Shown in pieces: positions 1 to 8,691 of a DNA stretch of 64,000 nt. Source of the DNA: Emcibacter sp048269205. Lineage in GTDB: Bacteria > Pseudomonadota > Alphaproteobacteria > Sphingomonadales > Emcibacteraceae. A program made the position numbers and the translations under genes. The notes under the pieces were generated by a model. That model made no database searches. It worked only from the letters and a program-made list of their open reading frames with translations, and was not told where the DNA came from. The first letter of the stretch is position 1. The number at the start of each line of letters is the position of its first letter. The stretch spans positions 1,178,001-1,242,000 of the forward strand of contig NZ_JBLXJC010000001.1 in NCBI RefSeq assembly GCF_048269205.1, in the 5' to 3' direction.

Positions 1-1
1 G

Positions 2-223
2 ATCGGAATCAGCATGGCAGCCAACAGACACTCCCATATCCGTGCGGCACTCGTCCATGACGGTCTGACAGCACGTCTGTGCAGACAGCATAATAATGCC
101 AATGTTATGGTGCTGGGGGGACGGACAACTGGTGTTGATGTGGCAAAGGATTGCCTGAAGATTTTTTTGAACACGCCTTTTGAGGGCGGGCGCCATGAGC
201 GGAGAATCGGCAAAATGTCCTGA
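2..223 (+). CDS. rpiB: Ribose-5-phosphate isomerase B, C-terminal part (truncated by window edge)
   Basis: The reading frame is open from the first bases and ends with TGA at 221-223, so only the last 73 residues are present. They contain the RpiB-type ANRHSHIRAAL and HDGLTARLCRQHNNANV segments and the closing FEGGRHERRIGKM segment. RpiB interconverts ribose 5-phosphate and ribulose 5-phosphate in the pentose phosphate pathway. It lies 44 bp upstream of glyA in the same direction, an arrangement common in Alphaproteobacteria, and probably shares its transcript. The internal ATG at 14 is not the start. Confidence 0.9.
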   Translation: MGISMAANRHSHIRAALVHDGLTARLCRQHNNANVMVLGGRTTGVDVAKDCLKIFLNTPFEGGRHERRIGKMS

Positions 224-267
224 CCTTCCGGGGTCGGCGATTAACAAACCCTGAGGAAACAGTTTTT

Positions 268-1548
268 ATGTCATCTACAGATCTGAACAAGTTTTTCAAC
301 GCCTCCCTTTCCGAAACTGACAAGGACCTGCTGGACGCCATTAACGGCGAGATGGGTCGTCAGCAGCACCATATTGAATTGATCGCTTCCGAGAATATTG
401 TCAGCCAGGCAGTCCTCGAGGCCCAGGGCTCTGTCCTGACCAATAAATATGCGGAAGGTTATCCGGGACGTCGCTATTACGGCGGCTGTGAATGGGTGGA
501 TGTTGCAGAAAATCTTGCGATCGAGCGGGCGAAAAAACTGTTCAATGCCGGTTTTGTGAACGTTCAGCCCCATTCAGGGGCCCAGGCCAACGGCGCGGTG
601 ATGATGGCGCTGGTCAAGCCGGGCGATACGATCCTCGGTATGTCACTGGCTGCCGGTGGACACCTGACTCATGGCGCACCGCCGGCCCAGAGCGGGAAAT
701 GGTTCAATGCAGTACAATACGGGGTGCGCCGGGACGATCATCAGGTGGACTTCGAAGAAGTGGAGCGTCTGGCGAAAGAACACAAGCCACGCCTGATTAT
801 TGCTGGTGGTTCGGCCTATCCCCGGACCCTGGATTTCGAGCGCTTCCGCGCTATCGCTGATGAAGTCGGCGCCTATCTGATGGTCGATATGGCTCATTTT
901 GCCGGCCTGGTGGCCGGTGGCGCCCATCCGAACCCTGTGGGAATTGCCGATGTAGTGACCACCACCACTCACAAGACCCTGCGCGGACCGCGCGGTGGCA
1001 TGGTGTTGACCAATAATGCGGATATCGCCAAGAAAATTAACAGTGCTGTATTCCCGGGTCTTCAGGGTGGTCCGCTGATGCATGTGATCGCGGCAAAGGC
1101 GGTGGCCTTTGGCGAGGCGCTGCGTCCTGAATTCAAACAATATGCCGCTGATGTGGTGGCCAATGCCAAGGTCCTGGCCGGCAAGCTGAAGGATGCGGGC
1201 TGTGACATCGTCTCCGGCGGAACCGACACTCACCTGATGCTGGTGGACCTGAGGCCAAAAGGACTGACCGGACGCGATGCGGATGCGTCACTCGGACGGT
1301 CCAATATGACCTGCAACAAAAATGGTGTACCCTTTGACCCTGAATCACCGACAGTTACGTCCGGGATCAGGCTGGGAACACCGGCAGGAACAACCCGGGG
1401 GTTCGGCGCGGCTGAATTCGAAAAGGTCGGCGATTATATCGTAGAGGTACTGGACGGGCTGGTGGCCAATCGCGATGACAACAGCGCTGTTGAAGCTGCT
1501 GTCCGGGAAAAAGTAGTTGCCCTGTGTGAGGAGTTTCCGATCTACTGA
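268..1548 (+). CDS. glyA: Serine hydroxymethyltransferase
   Basis: A 426-residue cytosolic PLP enzyme that converts serine and tetrahydrofolate to glycine and methylene-tetrahydrofolate. The length is normal for the family. The HIELIASENIVS start of the fold, the YAEGYPGRRYYGGCE motif and the PLP-lysine motif TTTTHKTLRGPRGG (lysine near residue 236) are all present. The ATG at 268 is preceded by a GAGGAAAC ribosome binding site. It sits between rpiB and nrdR in a forward-strand run; nrdR begins 40 bp later. Confidence 0.98.
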   Translation: MSSTDLNKFFNASLSETDKDLLDAINGEMGRQQHHIELIASENIVSQAVLEAQGSVLTNKYAEGYPGRRYYGGCEWVDVAENLAIERAKKLFNAGFVNVQPHSGAQANGAVMMALVKPGDTILGMSLAAGGHLTHGAPPAQSGKWFNAVQYGVRRDDHQVDFEEVERLAKEHKPRLIIAGGSAYPRTLDFERFRAIADEVGAYLMVDMAHFAGLVAGGAHPNPVGIADVVTTTTHKTLRGPRGGMVLTNNADIAKKINSAVFPGLQGGPLMHVIAAKAVAFGEALRPEFKQYAADVVANAKVLAGKLKDAGCDIVSGGTDTHLMLVDLRPKGLTGRDADASLGRSNMTCNKNGVPFDPESPTVTSGIRLGTPAGTTRGFGAAEFEKVGDYIVEVLDGLVANRDDNSAVEAAVREKVVALCEEFPIY

Positions 1549-1588
1549 CCGGATTGGAGGACAGGCCGTTTGACAGAAGGAGTGGAGT

Positions 1589-2050
1589 ATGCGCTGCCCA
1601 TTTTGCAGTAACGATGATACCCAGGTAAAAGACTCCCGGCCGACAGAGGATAACTCTGCCATCCGCCGCCGCCGCTCCTGCAATGCCTGCGGGGCGCGTT
1701 TCACCACGTTTGAGCGGGTGCAGCTTCGTGAACTGATGGTCATGAAGAAAAACGGCAAGAAGGTGCCTTTCGAGCGGGAAAAGCTGGAGAGGTCCGTTAA
1801 TCTTGCCCTGCGCAAGCGCCAGGTGGACGAGGAAAAGGTTGAGCGGATGATCAACGGTATCGTCCGCCAGCTTGAAAGCATGGGTGAAAGCGAGGTTCAG
1901 ACCGACCAGATCGGCAAGCTGATTATGGAAGGGCTCCAGAACCTGGATAAAGTGGCTTATGTTCGCTTTGCCTCCGTCTATAAAAACTTCCGGGAAGCCA
2001 AGGACTTCGAGGAATTTGTCGGCACACTGGCTGAACTTCCCGAAAAGTAG
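1589..2050 (+). CDS. nrdR: Transcriptional repressor NrdR
   Basis: A 153-residue regulator of ribonucleotide reductase genes. The N-terminal zinc ribbon uses Cys3, Cys6, Cys31 and Cys34 (MRCPFC ... SCNACG). It is followed by the ATP-cone domain from about residue 49 (VMKKNGKKVPFEREKL), which senses dATP/ATP. The length is typical. A strong AGAAGGAG site precedes the ATG. Its position between glyA and ribD is the usual alphaproteobacterial arrangement; no NrdR box is evident next to it. Confidence 0.97.
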   Translation: MRCPFCSNDDTQVKDSRPTEDNSAIRRRRSCNACGARFTTFERVQLRELMVMKKNGKKVPFEREKLERSVNLALRKRQVDEEKVERMINGIVRQLESMGESEVQTDQIGKLIMEGLQNLDKVAYVRFASVYKNFREAKDFEEFVGTLAELPEK

Positions 2051-2070
2051 TAATCGCGCAGGGATGAAAT

Positions 2071-3183
2071 TTGCACGAACAGGAAATATTTGATCGTCAC
2101 ATGATGCAGGCGGCTCTCGCTCTTGCGGGGAGAGGGCTTGGCAATGTGGCGCCAAATCCTGCTGTTGGCTGTGTTCTTGTCAATGAGGCCGGGCATGTTG
2201 TGGGCCGCGGCTGGACCGGCCGGGGCGGACGTCCCCATGCTGAAACGGTTGCGCTTGACCAGGCCGGTAAAGCGGCCAGGGGTGCCACTGCCTATGTCAC
2301 ACTGGAGCCCTGCGCCCATCATGGACAGACACCGCCCTGTGCCGAAAGTCTTGTTGCGGCGGGGGTCAGGCGTGTTGTGGTGGCGACCACAGATCCGGAC
2401 AACCGCGTCAACGGCAAGGGACTGGAAATATTACGCAATGCGGGGATTGCAGTAGATGTGGGGGTCTGTCAGGCCGAGGCCGATGAACTGAATGCCGGAT
2501 TTTTCAGCCGCGTGCACAGGGGACGGCCGATGGTAACGGTCAAGACGGCCTCGACGCTGGACGGAAAAATTGCGCTTGGGAACGGTAAAAGCCAGTGGAT
2601 TACAGGACCCTTGTCCCGGGCGCGCGGGCATGTCTACCGGGCGACACATGATGCGATCCTGACCGGCATCGGAACTGTTTTGGCAGACGATCCGTCCCTG
2701 ACCTGCAGGCTGCCGGGGTTGAATGACCGATCTGCGGACCGTATCATTCTGGACAGGGATCTGAAGATTCCGTCCGACAGTATCCTGGTACGCACGGCTA
2801 TGGAAACCAGTGTCCGGGTTTTCTGTCATGAGCCGGAAACGACGAAAATGAATGCCCTTACAGAGGCCGGGGTGGAGGTTATCCGGATCGGTCTTGATGA
2901 AGGCGGCAGGTTGTCACTGGACGAGGTTATGTCCGTGCTCGGGGATCGTGGCGTTACCCGGCTGCTCTGTGAAGGCGGCGCAAAACTTAATGCTTCCCTG
3001 TTCAGGTCAAGTCTGGTAGACCGTCTCTTGTGGTTCAGGGCCCCGTTTGTGATTGGCGAGGAAGGTATTCCTTCCGTTGGCGCTCTCGGACTGGAAGAGC
3101 TTGAACAGATGCCCGCAATGACACCGGTTCTCGCCGGTCGCGCAGGTCAGGACATCTGGGAAGAATACAGGATAACTCACTGA
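2071..3183 (+). CDS. ribD: Bifunctional diaminohydroxyphosphoribosylaminopyrimidine deaminase / 5-amino-6-(5-phosphoribosylamino)uracil reductase
   Basis: A 370-residue riboflavin-pathway enzyme. The N-terminal deaminase domain (about 1-145) carries the zinc/catalytic motifs HAETVAL and PCAHHGQTPPC. The C-terminal reductase domain (about 150-370) begins with RPMVTVKTASTLDGKIA. The chosen start is TTG at 2071, with CAGGGA a few bases upstream; an ATG at 2101 would remove the first ten residues. RibD acts on the product of GTP cyclohydrolase II. It heads a block of four rib genes and ends 1 bp before ribE. Confidence 0.95.
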   Translation: MHEQEIFDRHMMQAALALAGRGLGNVAPNPAVGCVLVNEAGHVVGRGWTGRGGRPHAETVALDQAGKAARGATAYVTLEPCAHHGQTPPCAESLVAAGVRRVVVATTDPDNRVNGKGLEILRNAGIAVDVGVCQAEADELNAGFFSRVHRGRPMVTVKTASTLDGKIALGNGKSQWITGPLSRARGHVYRATHDAILTGIGTVLADDPSLTCRLPGLNDRSADRIILDRDLKIPSDSILVRTAMETSVRVFCHEPETTKMNALTEAGVEVIRIGLDEGGRLSLDEVMSVLGDRGVTRLLCEGGAKLNASLFRSSLVDRLLWFRAPFVIGEEGIPSVGALGLEELEQMPAMTPVLAGRAGQDIWEEYRITH

Positions 3184-3184
3184 T

Positions 3185-3787
3185 ATGTTTACTGGAATTA
3201 TCACCGATATAGGCAAGGTCAGGAAGGTTGACGTTCGCGGGGACACGCGGATGGAGATTGAAACCGCTTATGATACCGGGACCATTGATATCGGGGCATC
3301 CATCGCCTGTTCAGGGGTTTGCCTGACCGTGGTGGACAAGGGGGAAGACTGGTTCAGTGTGGATGTCTCTGGCGAAACCCTGTCCTGCACCTCGCTCGGC
3401 GACTGGAAGGAAGGGACCCGGATCAATCTGGAACGCGCTCTGAAAGTGGGGGAAGAACTGGGCGGGCATATTGTGACCGGCCATGTGGACGGTCTCGGCG
3501 AATTGCTGGCCAGCGAACAGGAAGGCGACAGCCGCCGGCTTCGTTTTTCCATGCCTGAATCTATTGCCCGTTATGTTGCCTCCAAGGGGTCTGTCACCGT
3601 CAATGGAACGTCTCTCACGGTCAATGAAGTGGGACAGGACAATGGTGTGCATTTTTTCGGGGTCAACATCATTCCGCATACGCAGGAAAAGACAATATTT
3701 GGTGAAATCACCGTTGGGGACAGGGTCAACCTTGAAATTGATATTCTGGCGCGTTATGTAGCCAGAATGAATGAATTCCAGAAATAA
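3185..3787 (+). CDS. ribE: Riboflavin synthase, alpha chain
   Basis: A 200-residue enzyme that dismutates two 6,7-dimethyl-8-ribityllumazine molecules to riboflavin. It has two tandem lumazine-binding barrels. The first starts MFTGIITDIGKV with the CSGVCLTV segment near residue 40. The second starts near residue 98 (HIVTGHVDG) with the equivalent VNGTSLTV segment. Start and spacing (1 bp after ribD) indicate translational coupling. The length is typical. Confidence 0.97.
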   Translation: MFTGIITDIGKVRKVDVRGDTRMEIETAYDTGTIDIGASIACSGVCLTVVDKGEDWFSVDVSGETLSCTSLGDWKEGTRINLERALKVGEELGGHIVTGHVDGLGELLASEQEGDSRRLRFSMPESIARYVASKGSVTVNGTSLTVNEVGQDNGVHFFGVNIIPHTQEKTIFGEITVGDRVNLEIDILARYVARMNEFQK

Positions 3788-3830
3788 AGCCTGATTTAGA
3801 GCCAGAAGATAAAGAAAGTCCACGCCGGTT

Positions 3831-4955
3831 ATGCCCCATAATTTCCTGTCTCCCATTGAAGATGTCCTCGAAGATGCCAAAAACGGCCGCATGTTTATTC
3901 TTGTGGATGACGAGGATCGCGAAAATGAGGGGGACCTTGTCATACCGGCCCAGATGGCGACACCTGAAGCCGTAAACTTTATGGCCAAATACGGCCGTGG
4001 CCTGATTTGTCTGACCCTGACCCGGGAACGGGCCGATGAGCTTGGCCTGCCGCCGATGGCTCTGGATAACCAGGCCCGGAACAATACCGCCTTTACTGTG
4101 TCCATCGAGGCAAAGGAAGGCATCACCACCGGTATTTCTGCCGCTGATCGCGCCCATACAATTGCTGTTGCCATTAATGCCAACAAGACATCCGAGGATA
4201 TCGTCTCGCCGGGTCATGTTTTTCCCATTGTCGCCCGGGAGGGTGGTGTACTTGTTCGCGCAGGCCACACAGAGGCTGCGGTTGATGTGGCCCGTCTCGC
4301 GGGGTTGATCCCGGCTGGTGTGATCTGCGAGATCATGAATGACGATGGCACCATGGCCCGTCTGCCGGATCTGGTGGAATTTGCCAAGAAGCATAAACTG
4401 AAAGTGGCGACGATTGCCGACCTGATCGCCTATCGCCGGCGCAATGATAATCTTGTTGAACGTACCGAAAGTGTGGAGATTGATTCTGCTTTCGGCGGTA
4501 AATTCACGGTCCATTCCTATCTGGTCAAGGACAGCTATGTTCAGCATCTTGTTCTGACCAAGGGGGAAATTCACCCCGACAAGCCGGTGCTGGTGCGGAT
4601 GCATCCTTTCAATATTTTCGAGGATGTGTTCGGTGAAACCGGCAGTCGTCAGAGTCAGTTACAGCGCGCGATGCTGGAGATTGCCGAAGAGGGCGCTGGT
4701 GTGATTGTATCCCTGGCCGAAGCGGACAAGTCCTTTGCCCAGAAATCAATACGGTACAAGAAGGGTAGCGAAATGCCGCCGGAGCAGAGTCTCAAATATT
4801 ACGGGATTGGTGCACAGATACTGGTTGATCTGGGCGTGAGGGACATCATCCTTCTGAGCAATTCCAACCAGCATGTGGTCGGTATTGAGGGATATGAATT
4901 GAATATTGTTGAACATCGCAAGTTCAGTGATGACATCAAAGTTGGCCGTAAATAG
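3831..4955 (+). CDS. ribBA: 3,4-dihydroxy-2-butanone 4-phosphate synthase with a degenerate GTP cyclohydrolase II-like domain
   Basis: A 374-residue two-domain protein. Residues 1-205 are a complete RibB domain (DDEDRENEGDLVIPA near the N-terminus, then GHVFPIVAREGGVLVRAGHTEA), which forms the four-carbon unit of riboflavin from ribulose 5-phosphate. Residues 210-374 have the RibA fold, but the zinc-binding cysteines and the CxxC segment of true GTP cyclohydrolase II are absent: the region reads VLVRMHPFNIFEDVFGET. It therefore probably has only RibB activity, as in other alphaproteobacterial RibBA-like (RibBX-type) fusions. A separate RibA would be needed elsewhere in the genome. Confidence 0.93.
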   Translation: MPHNFLSPIEDVLEDAKNGRMFILVDDEDRENEGDLVIPAQMATPEAVNFMAKYGRGLICLTLTRERADELGLPPMALDNQARNNTAFTVSIEAKEGITTGISAADRAHTIAVAINANKTSEDIVSPGHVFPIVAREGGVLVRAGHTEAAVDVARLAGLIPAGVICEIMNDDGTMARLPDLVEFAKKHKLKVATIADLIAYRRRNDNLVERTESVEIDSAFGGKFTVHSYLVKDSYVQHLVLTKGEIHPDKPVLVRMHPFNIFEDVFGETGSRQSQLQRAMLEIAEEGAGVIVSLAEADKSFAQKSIRYKKGSEMPPEQSLKYYGIGAQILVDLGVRDIILLSNSNQHVVGIEGYELNIVEHRKFSDDIKVGRK

Positions 4956-4975
4956 GCCTTGCCGGGAAACAAACT

Positions 4976-5416
4976 ATGTCTGAAAAAGTAAATATCCTGA
5001 TTGTCGAGGCCCGCTTCTATGAAGATCTGGCCGATGAAATGGCTACAGGTGCCATAGAGGCCCTCGAGAAGGCCGGTGCTGAGTATGAACGGATCAGTGT
5101 TCCCGGCGCCCTTGAAATCCCTGCGGCAATTCGTTTTGCTGCAGACAGCGGCCATTATGATGGTTATGTCGGGCTTGGTGTGGTGATCCGGGGGGAAACC
5201 TCGCATTACGACTATGTTTGCGGGGAAAGCGCCCGGGGTCTCCAGGAACTGGCGATCAAGGACCGGCTGGCGCTGGGCAATGGTATTCTGACCGTGGAAA
5301 ATGGTGATCAGGCCTGGGCGCGTGCGGCCAGGGATCGCGGTAACAAGGGGGCTGCTGCCGTTGAAGCGGCGCTCAGAATGGTTGAACTGAAACACAAATT
5401 TGGATTGGGTCGCTAA
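4976..5416 (+). CDS. ribH: 6,7-dimethyl-8-ribityllumazine synthase
   Basis: A 146-residue lumazine synthase that condenses the RibB product with the pyrimidine intermediate. The family motifs VPGALEIPAAIRFA, GLGVVIRGETSHYDYV and GNGILTVEN are present; the last two line the active site. It is 20 bp downstream of ribBA. Its stop overlaps the first base of nusB, so the genes are translationally coupled. Confidence 0.97.
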   Translation: MSEKVNILIVEARFYEDLADEMATGAIEALEKAGAEYERISVPGALEIPAAIRFAADSGHYDGYVGLGVVIRGETSHYDYVCGESARGLQELAIKDRLALGNGILTVENGDQAWARAARDRGNKGAAAVEAALRMVELKHKFGLGR

Positions 5417-5874
5417 TGCAGGATGATAAACCCAGACAGGGCGGGGCGCGAAGCGCCTCTCGTCTCGGGGCAATTCAGGCGCTCTATCAGATGGAAATGA
5501 ACGGCGAGACTGCCGGGGAAGTGATTCCCGAATTTCTGAAATACCGTCTCGGCTCCATCGTTGAGGACGAGCAGTATAATGAAGCGGACAATGACTTTTT
5601 CCAGGATATTGTGCGCGGTGTCGAGCAGCGTCAGGAAGAGATTGATCCCCTGTTGTCCTCTGCGCTCAGCGAAGACTGGACCCTGGACCGGATCGAATCC
5701 GTGATCCGGGCGATCCTCAGGGCAGGTACTTATGAACTTCTGGGGCGTCCCGATGTGCCGACAAAGGTGATCATCAACGAATATGTGGATCTGGCAAAGG
5801 CCTTTTTCGAAGATACAAAACCCGGTTTTGTCAATGGCATACTCGACAAGCTCGCCGGCAGGGTGCGTAGCTGA
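5416..5874 (+). CDS. nusB: Transcription antitermination factor NusB
   Basis: A 152-residue all-helical RNA-binding protein that joins NusE (S10) on boxA RNA in rRNA antitermination complexes. Recognisable features are the ARSASRLGAIQALYQME opening and the helix ending DVPTKVIINEYVDLAKAF...FVNGILDKLA. It overlaps ribH by 1 bp (TAATG), matching the common ribH-nusB pairing. Confidence 0.97.
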   Translation: MQDDKPRQGGARSASRLGAIQALYQMEMNGETAGEVIPEFLKYRLGSIVEDEQYNEADNDFFQDIVRGVEQRQEEIDPLLSSALSEDWTLDRIESVIRAILRAGTYELLGRPDVPTKVIINEYVDLAKAFFEDTKPGFVNGILDKLAGRVRS

Positions 5875-5931
5875 TCTTATAGAATTCCGTGGCTGATTTT
5901 CCGATCACCTGATACACTTGCCCCAAAAAAT

Positions 5932-5936
5932 GGAGG
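5932..5936 (+). promoter_or_regulatory. Ribosome binding site that decides the thiL start
   Basis: A GGAGG core lies 5 bases before the TTG at 5942. The upstream in-frame candidates, TTG 5918 and ATG 5930, overlap or precede this site and lack their own, so initiation at 5942 is preferred. Confidence 0.7.
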
Positions 5937-5941
5937 CAGAG

Positions 5942-6937
5942 TTGAGTGTCGGCGAATTTGATCTGATTGAAAAGTATTTTGCGCCCCTTGCGTCCAAGGG
6001 GCCTCCCGCCTTCGGGTTGCAGGACGATGCGGCTGTGCTGCACCCGCCTTCCGGGCAGGATCTGGTATTCACCAAGGATGCACTGGTTGCCACGGTGCAT
6101 TTTCTGGAAAGTGATTCCCCGGAACAGGTGGCGAAAAAGGCCCTCAGGGTCAATCTGTCCGATCTGGCATCCATGGGCGCGGAGCCGGTGGGATATCTTC
6201 TGGCGCTGGCTCTGCCCGCCCATTTTGATGCGGAACATCGGGAAAGCTGGGTCAGGAATTTCGCCCGCGGGCTGGAAGAGGACCAGAAGGAATTTTCAAT
6301 TTCCCTTTTCGGCGGGGACACGGTCTCCACACCGGGCCCGCTTACTGTCTCCCTGACGGCGATCGGTGCGGTGGAAAAGGGCAGGGCCCTTCATCGTTTC
6401 GGCGCAAAGGCAGATGACCACATTTTTGTTTCCGGTTCCCTTGGTGATGCGGCCCTGGGACTTGCCATTCTGCAGGGCACCCTGCAGGAGGAGAATGCGG
6501 CTGTCAGGAGTTTTCTTTCAGACAGGTATCACCTGCCACGGCCCCGCCTTAAACTGGGAAGGGCACTGATCGGCCTGGCCAGTGCGGCCATTGATATTTC
6601 CGACGGACTGATGGCGGACCTGGCTCATTTATGCGAGGCATCCGGCGTCGGGGCGCAGGTATTTGATTTCAACCTGCCGGTCTCGGGCGCTGCAGGTAAG
6701 GTTTTGGAAAGGTTACCCGCGTATAAAAACAGGATATGGAGTGGTGGCGATGACTATGAACTGCTCTTTACCGTGCCTGCAAAACATGTAGGCGCTGTAA
6801 ACCGCCTGTCGGAAGAAGGTGGCCTTGCGTTGACTGAAATCGGTCAGATTAATGAGGACCGTCATATCAGGTTGCTGGATCAGAACTGGCATGCAGTCGC
6901 AGGTGCTGGGGAGAAAACAGGATTTCGCCACTTCTAG
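5942..6937 (+). CDS. thiL: Thiamine-phosphate kinase
   Basis: A 331-residue ATP-dependent kinase that converts thiamine monophosphate to thiamine diphosphate. It has GEFDLIEKYFAPL at the N-terminus, LQDDAAVL, the metal-binding NLSDLASMGAEP, the FGGDTVSTPGPLTVSLTAIG segment and SDGLMADLAHL. The TTG start at 5942 gives the usual family N-terminus and has a good ribosome binding site; longer forms from 5930 or 5918 are possible. It follows nusB by 67 bp in the same direction. Confidence 0.95.
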   Translation: MSVGEFDLIEKYFAPLASKGPPAFGLQDDAAVLHPPSGQDLVFTKDALVATVHFLESDSPEQVAKKALRVNLSDLASMGAEPVGYLLALALPAHFDAEHRESWVRNFARGLEEDQKEFSISLFGGDTVSTPGPLTVSLTAIGAVEKGRALHRFGAKADDHIFVSGSLGDAALGLAILQGTLQEENAAVRSFLSDRYHLPRPRLKLGRALIGLASAAIDISDGLMADLAHLCEASGVGAQVFDFNLPVSGAAGKVLERLPAYKNRIWSGGDDYELLFTVPAKHVGAVNRLSEEGGLALTEIGQINEDRHIRLLDQNWHAVAGAGEKTGFRHF

Positions 6938-6962
6938 TTTGTCGGATAACAGGGAGTGAACT

Positions 6963-7484
6963 ATGGCGGATGAAGAGAAGCAGGAAGACGGCGCCCAGGA
7001 AGAGTCCGGTTCCGGAGGTGGCGGCAAGAAACTTCTGATCATTGGTCTTTTAGCCGGAATTATTGTCGGCGGTGGTGCCGGCGCCGGGGCGTTTTTTATG
7101 TTCGGCTCCGCACCTGAAGAACCTGTGGAAGAGGAAGTCGTCGAGGAAGAACCTGAGCTGTCGAAGCAGAAGGAACTTGTTTTCGCCAGAATGGAAAAGT
7201 TTACGGTTCCCCTGATGTACAAGGGGCGGGTGCTTCGTTATGTGATTATGGACTTGAACCTGCAGGTCGAGGGCAATGACCAGAAGCTTTTGGTGGTGCA
7301 GGCCTTGCCAATCATTCGTGACGCCCTGTTGCGAGAGGTTTCAGAACATACCATAGCCAACCCGAACAACCCCAATGTGATTGATTTTGAAGGCTTCACC
7401 AAGCGAGTGACCAAAATCGGTAACGAGATCATGGGGGAGAGGCTTATTCTAAAGACGCTTGTGATTGAGGCCCGGGGCTATTGA
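6963..7484 (+). CDS. fliL: Flagellar basal body-associated protein FliL
   Basis: A 173-residue inner-membrane protein. An acidic, glycine-rich cytoplasmic tail (1-21) is followed by one transmembrane segment (about 23-47, rich in Gly/Ile), an acidic linker, and a periplasmic FliL domain (from about 70) ending EIMGERLILKTLVIEARGY. FliL surrounds the stator near the MS ring and affects motor torque. No other flagellar structural gene is in the window, so this copy is detached from the flagellar clusters. It converges on bamE with 16 bp between them. Confidence 0.85.
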   Translation: MADEEKQEDGAQEESGSGGGGKKLLIIGLLAGIIVGGGAGAGAFFMFGSAPEEPVEEEVVEEEPELSKQKELVFARMEKFTVPLMYKGRVLRYVIMDLNLQVEGNDQKLLVVQALPIIRDALLREVSEHTIANPNNPNVIDFEGFTKRVTKIGNEIMGERLILKTLVIEARGY

Positions 7485-7500
7485 TCCAGGCCTCGCTTCT

Positions 7501-7965
7501 CTAGTTTCCGGCCTGCGGTGTCTGCGGGCCGGAGGTGCCGAAGCGACCGATGTTGGCAAACAGCTCCTGGAAGAAGCTTAGCTCCCGGCCATAGGTCTTG
7601 GTCTTGTCGCCCACAGGGTTGACTTCTTTGAAATCAGCAAGATTATATCTGTCTACAGCGGTAACGTAACCGTCTTCATTGAAACGTATGGCGAGAATAT
7701 CCAGCTCGGTGATATCTTCCTTGAAAAAGGCGATCTGGTCTGATTTCTTGCTGTAATAATACCAGTTCAGGTTATCGAAGGTGGCGACGGTTGTCGGACT
7801 GCCTAGCATGGACTTCACCGAATTCCGGGTATCCACATTGGGACGGATTGCCGAAATGAGCTTTTCATCCGCCATGTAGCCCCGCACTTCTTTTCTGGGA
7901 GAGCAGGCACTGACAAGAATGACAGTCGCAACAAGGGCAATCAGAGTTTTCAGTGAATTCTTCAT
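7501..7965 (-). CDS. bamE: Outer membrane protein assembly factor BamE (SmpA/OmlA lipoprotein)
   Basis: A 154-residue lipoprotein. The lipobox LVSAC places the acylated Cys near residue 21. The mature part has the SmpA/OmlA motif: GSPTTVATFDNLNWYYYS after a DTRNSVKSMLGSP helix. BamE stabilises the BamABCDE complex that inserts beta-barrel proteins into the outer membrane. The ATG at 7965 is chosen because it begins the signal peptide; an upstream in-frame ATG at 7989 would add eight atypical residues. It is divergent from the ubiquinol-cytochrome c chaperone gene, a widespread alphaproteobacterial arrangement. Confidence 0.92.
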   Translation of the reverse strand: MKNSLKTLIALVATVILVSACSPRKEVRGYMADEKLISAIRPNVDTRNSVKSMLGSPTTVATFDNLNWYYYSKKSDQIAFFKEDITELDILAIRFNEDGYVTAVDRYNLADFKEVNPVGDKTKTYGRELSFFQELFANIGRFGTSGPQTPQAGN

Positions 7966-8147
7966 AATAAGCAGCCAGACCCGGTCCAAATCTATTTACA
8001 GTTTTAATTGCACATTTTCTGTCGGCATGATACCTCATGCGCAAATTTGCATCAAAATGGCATTTGTCGCCCTGCTAGTCAATTGTTTTGCAGATGTATC
8101 ATTGACAAAGACTGTGGCTGAATAATGTTGTCGTCGGAAAGCATATA
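7966..8147. promoter_or_regulatory. Divergent promoter region between bamE and the cytochrome bc1 chaperone gene
   Basis: This 182-bp AT-richer intergenic segment must drive both flanking genes. I see no clear dyad or other specific site in it. Confidence 0.5.
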
Positions 8148-8681
8148 ATGTTTGGCTTTTTTTCCCGAAAGAAGAAATTGAAAGATACCGCCTATGCGCT
8201 GTTTGGCCAGGTGGTGGAACAGGCCCGTCTGCCCGTCTTTTATGAAAAGCTGGGCGTAGAGGACAGCCTGGATGGCCGCTTTGACATGATCTGCCTGCAT
8301 ATGTTCATTCTGCTGCACAGGCTGCAGCAGGAGGAAACGGATGAAAGCGGACAGCTGCGACGCTATCTGAAGGAAGTCATGTTTGAGAATATGGATCTGT
8401 CGCTCAGGGAAATGGGGGTAGGGGACTTGAGCGTCGGCAAAAAGGTCAAGGCCATGGCCGAGGCCTATTATGGCCGTCAGCAGGCCTATGAACAATTTCT
8501 GGAAGAGCCGGGAGAGTTTGGCGAAGCGCTGGTCCGGAATATCTACCGGGGCCAGGAGGTAGAGGAAGAGCGGCTGAAAACCATTGTACAGTATGTAACC
8601 GATCAGGTCTCTGCCCTTGAAAAGCACGATATCAGCCATATTTATTCGGGACAGCAGGTTTTCAACCGGTATCCTCTTTGA
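8148..8681 (+). CDS. Ubiquinol-cytochrome c chaperone family protein
   Basis: A 177-residue protein of the CBP3/ubiquinol-cytochrome c chaperone family, which helps assemble or stabilise the cytochrome bc1 complex. Diagnostic stretches are AYALFGQVVEQARLPVFYEKLGV, FDMICLHMFILLHRL and LREMGVGDLSVGKKVKAMAEAYYGR. Its position upstream of the yceD-like gene and opposite bamE is conserved in Alphaproteobacteria. The stop is only 10 bp before the next start, consistent with an operon. Confidence 0.9.
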   Translation: MFGFFSRKKKLKDTAYALFGQVVEQARLPVFYEKLGVEDSLDGRFDMICLHMFILLHRLQQEETDESGQLRRYLKEVMFENMDLSLREMGVGDLSVGKKVKAMAEAYYGRQQAYEQFLEEPGEFGEALVRNIYRGQEVEEERLKTIVQYVTDQVSALEKHDISHIYSGQQVFNRYPL

Positions 8682-8691
8682 AAAGACGCTC

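Noticed and set aside
3788..3830. FMN riboswitch in the rib operon
   Set aside because: The gap before ribBA is only 43 bp, and the other rib genes abut each other. There is no room for an FMN element.
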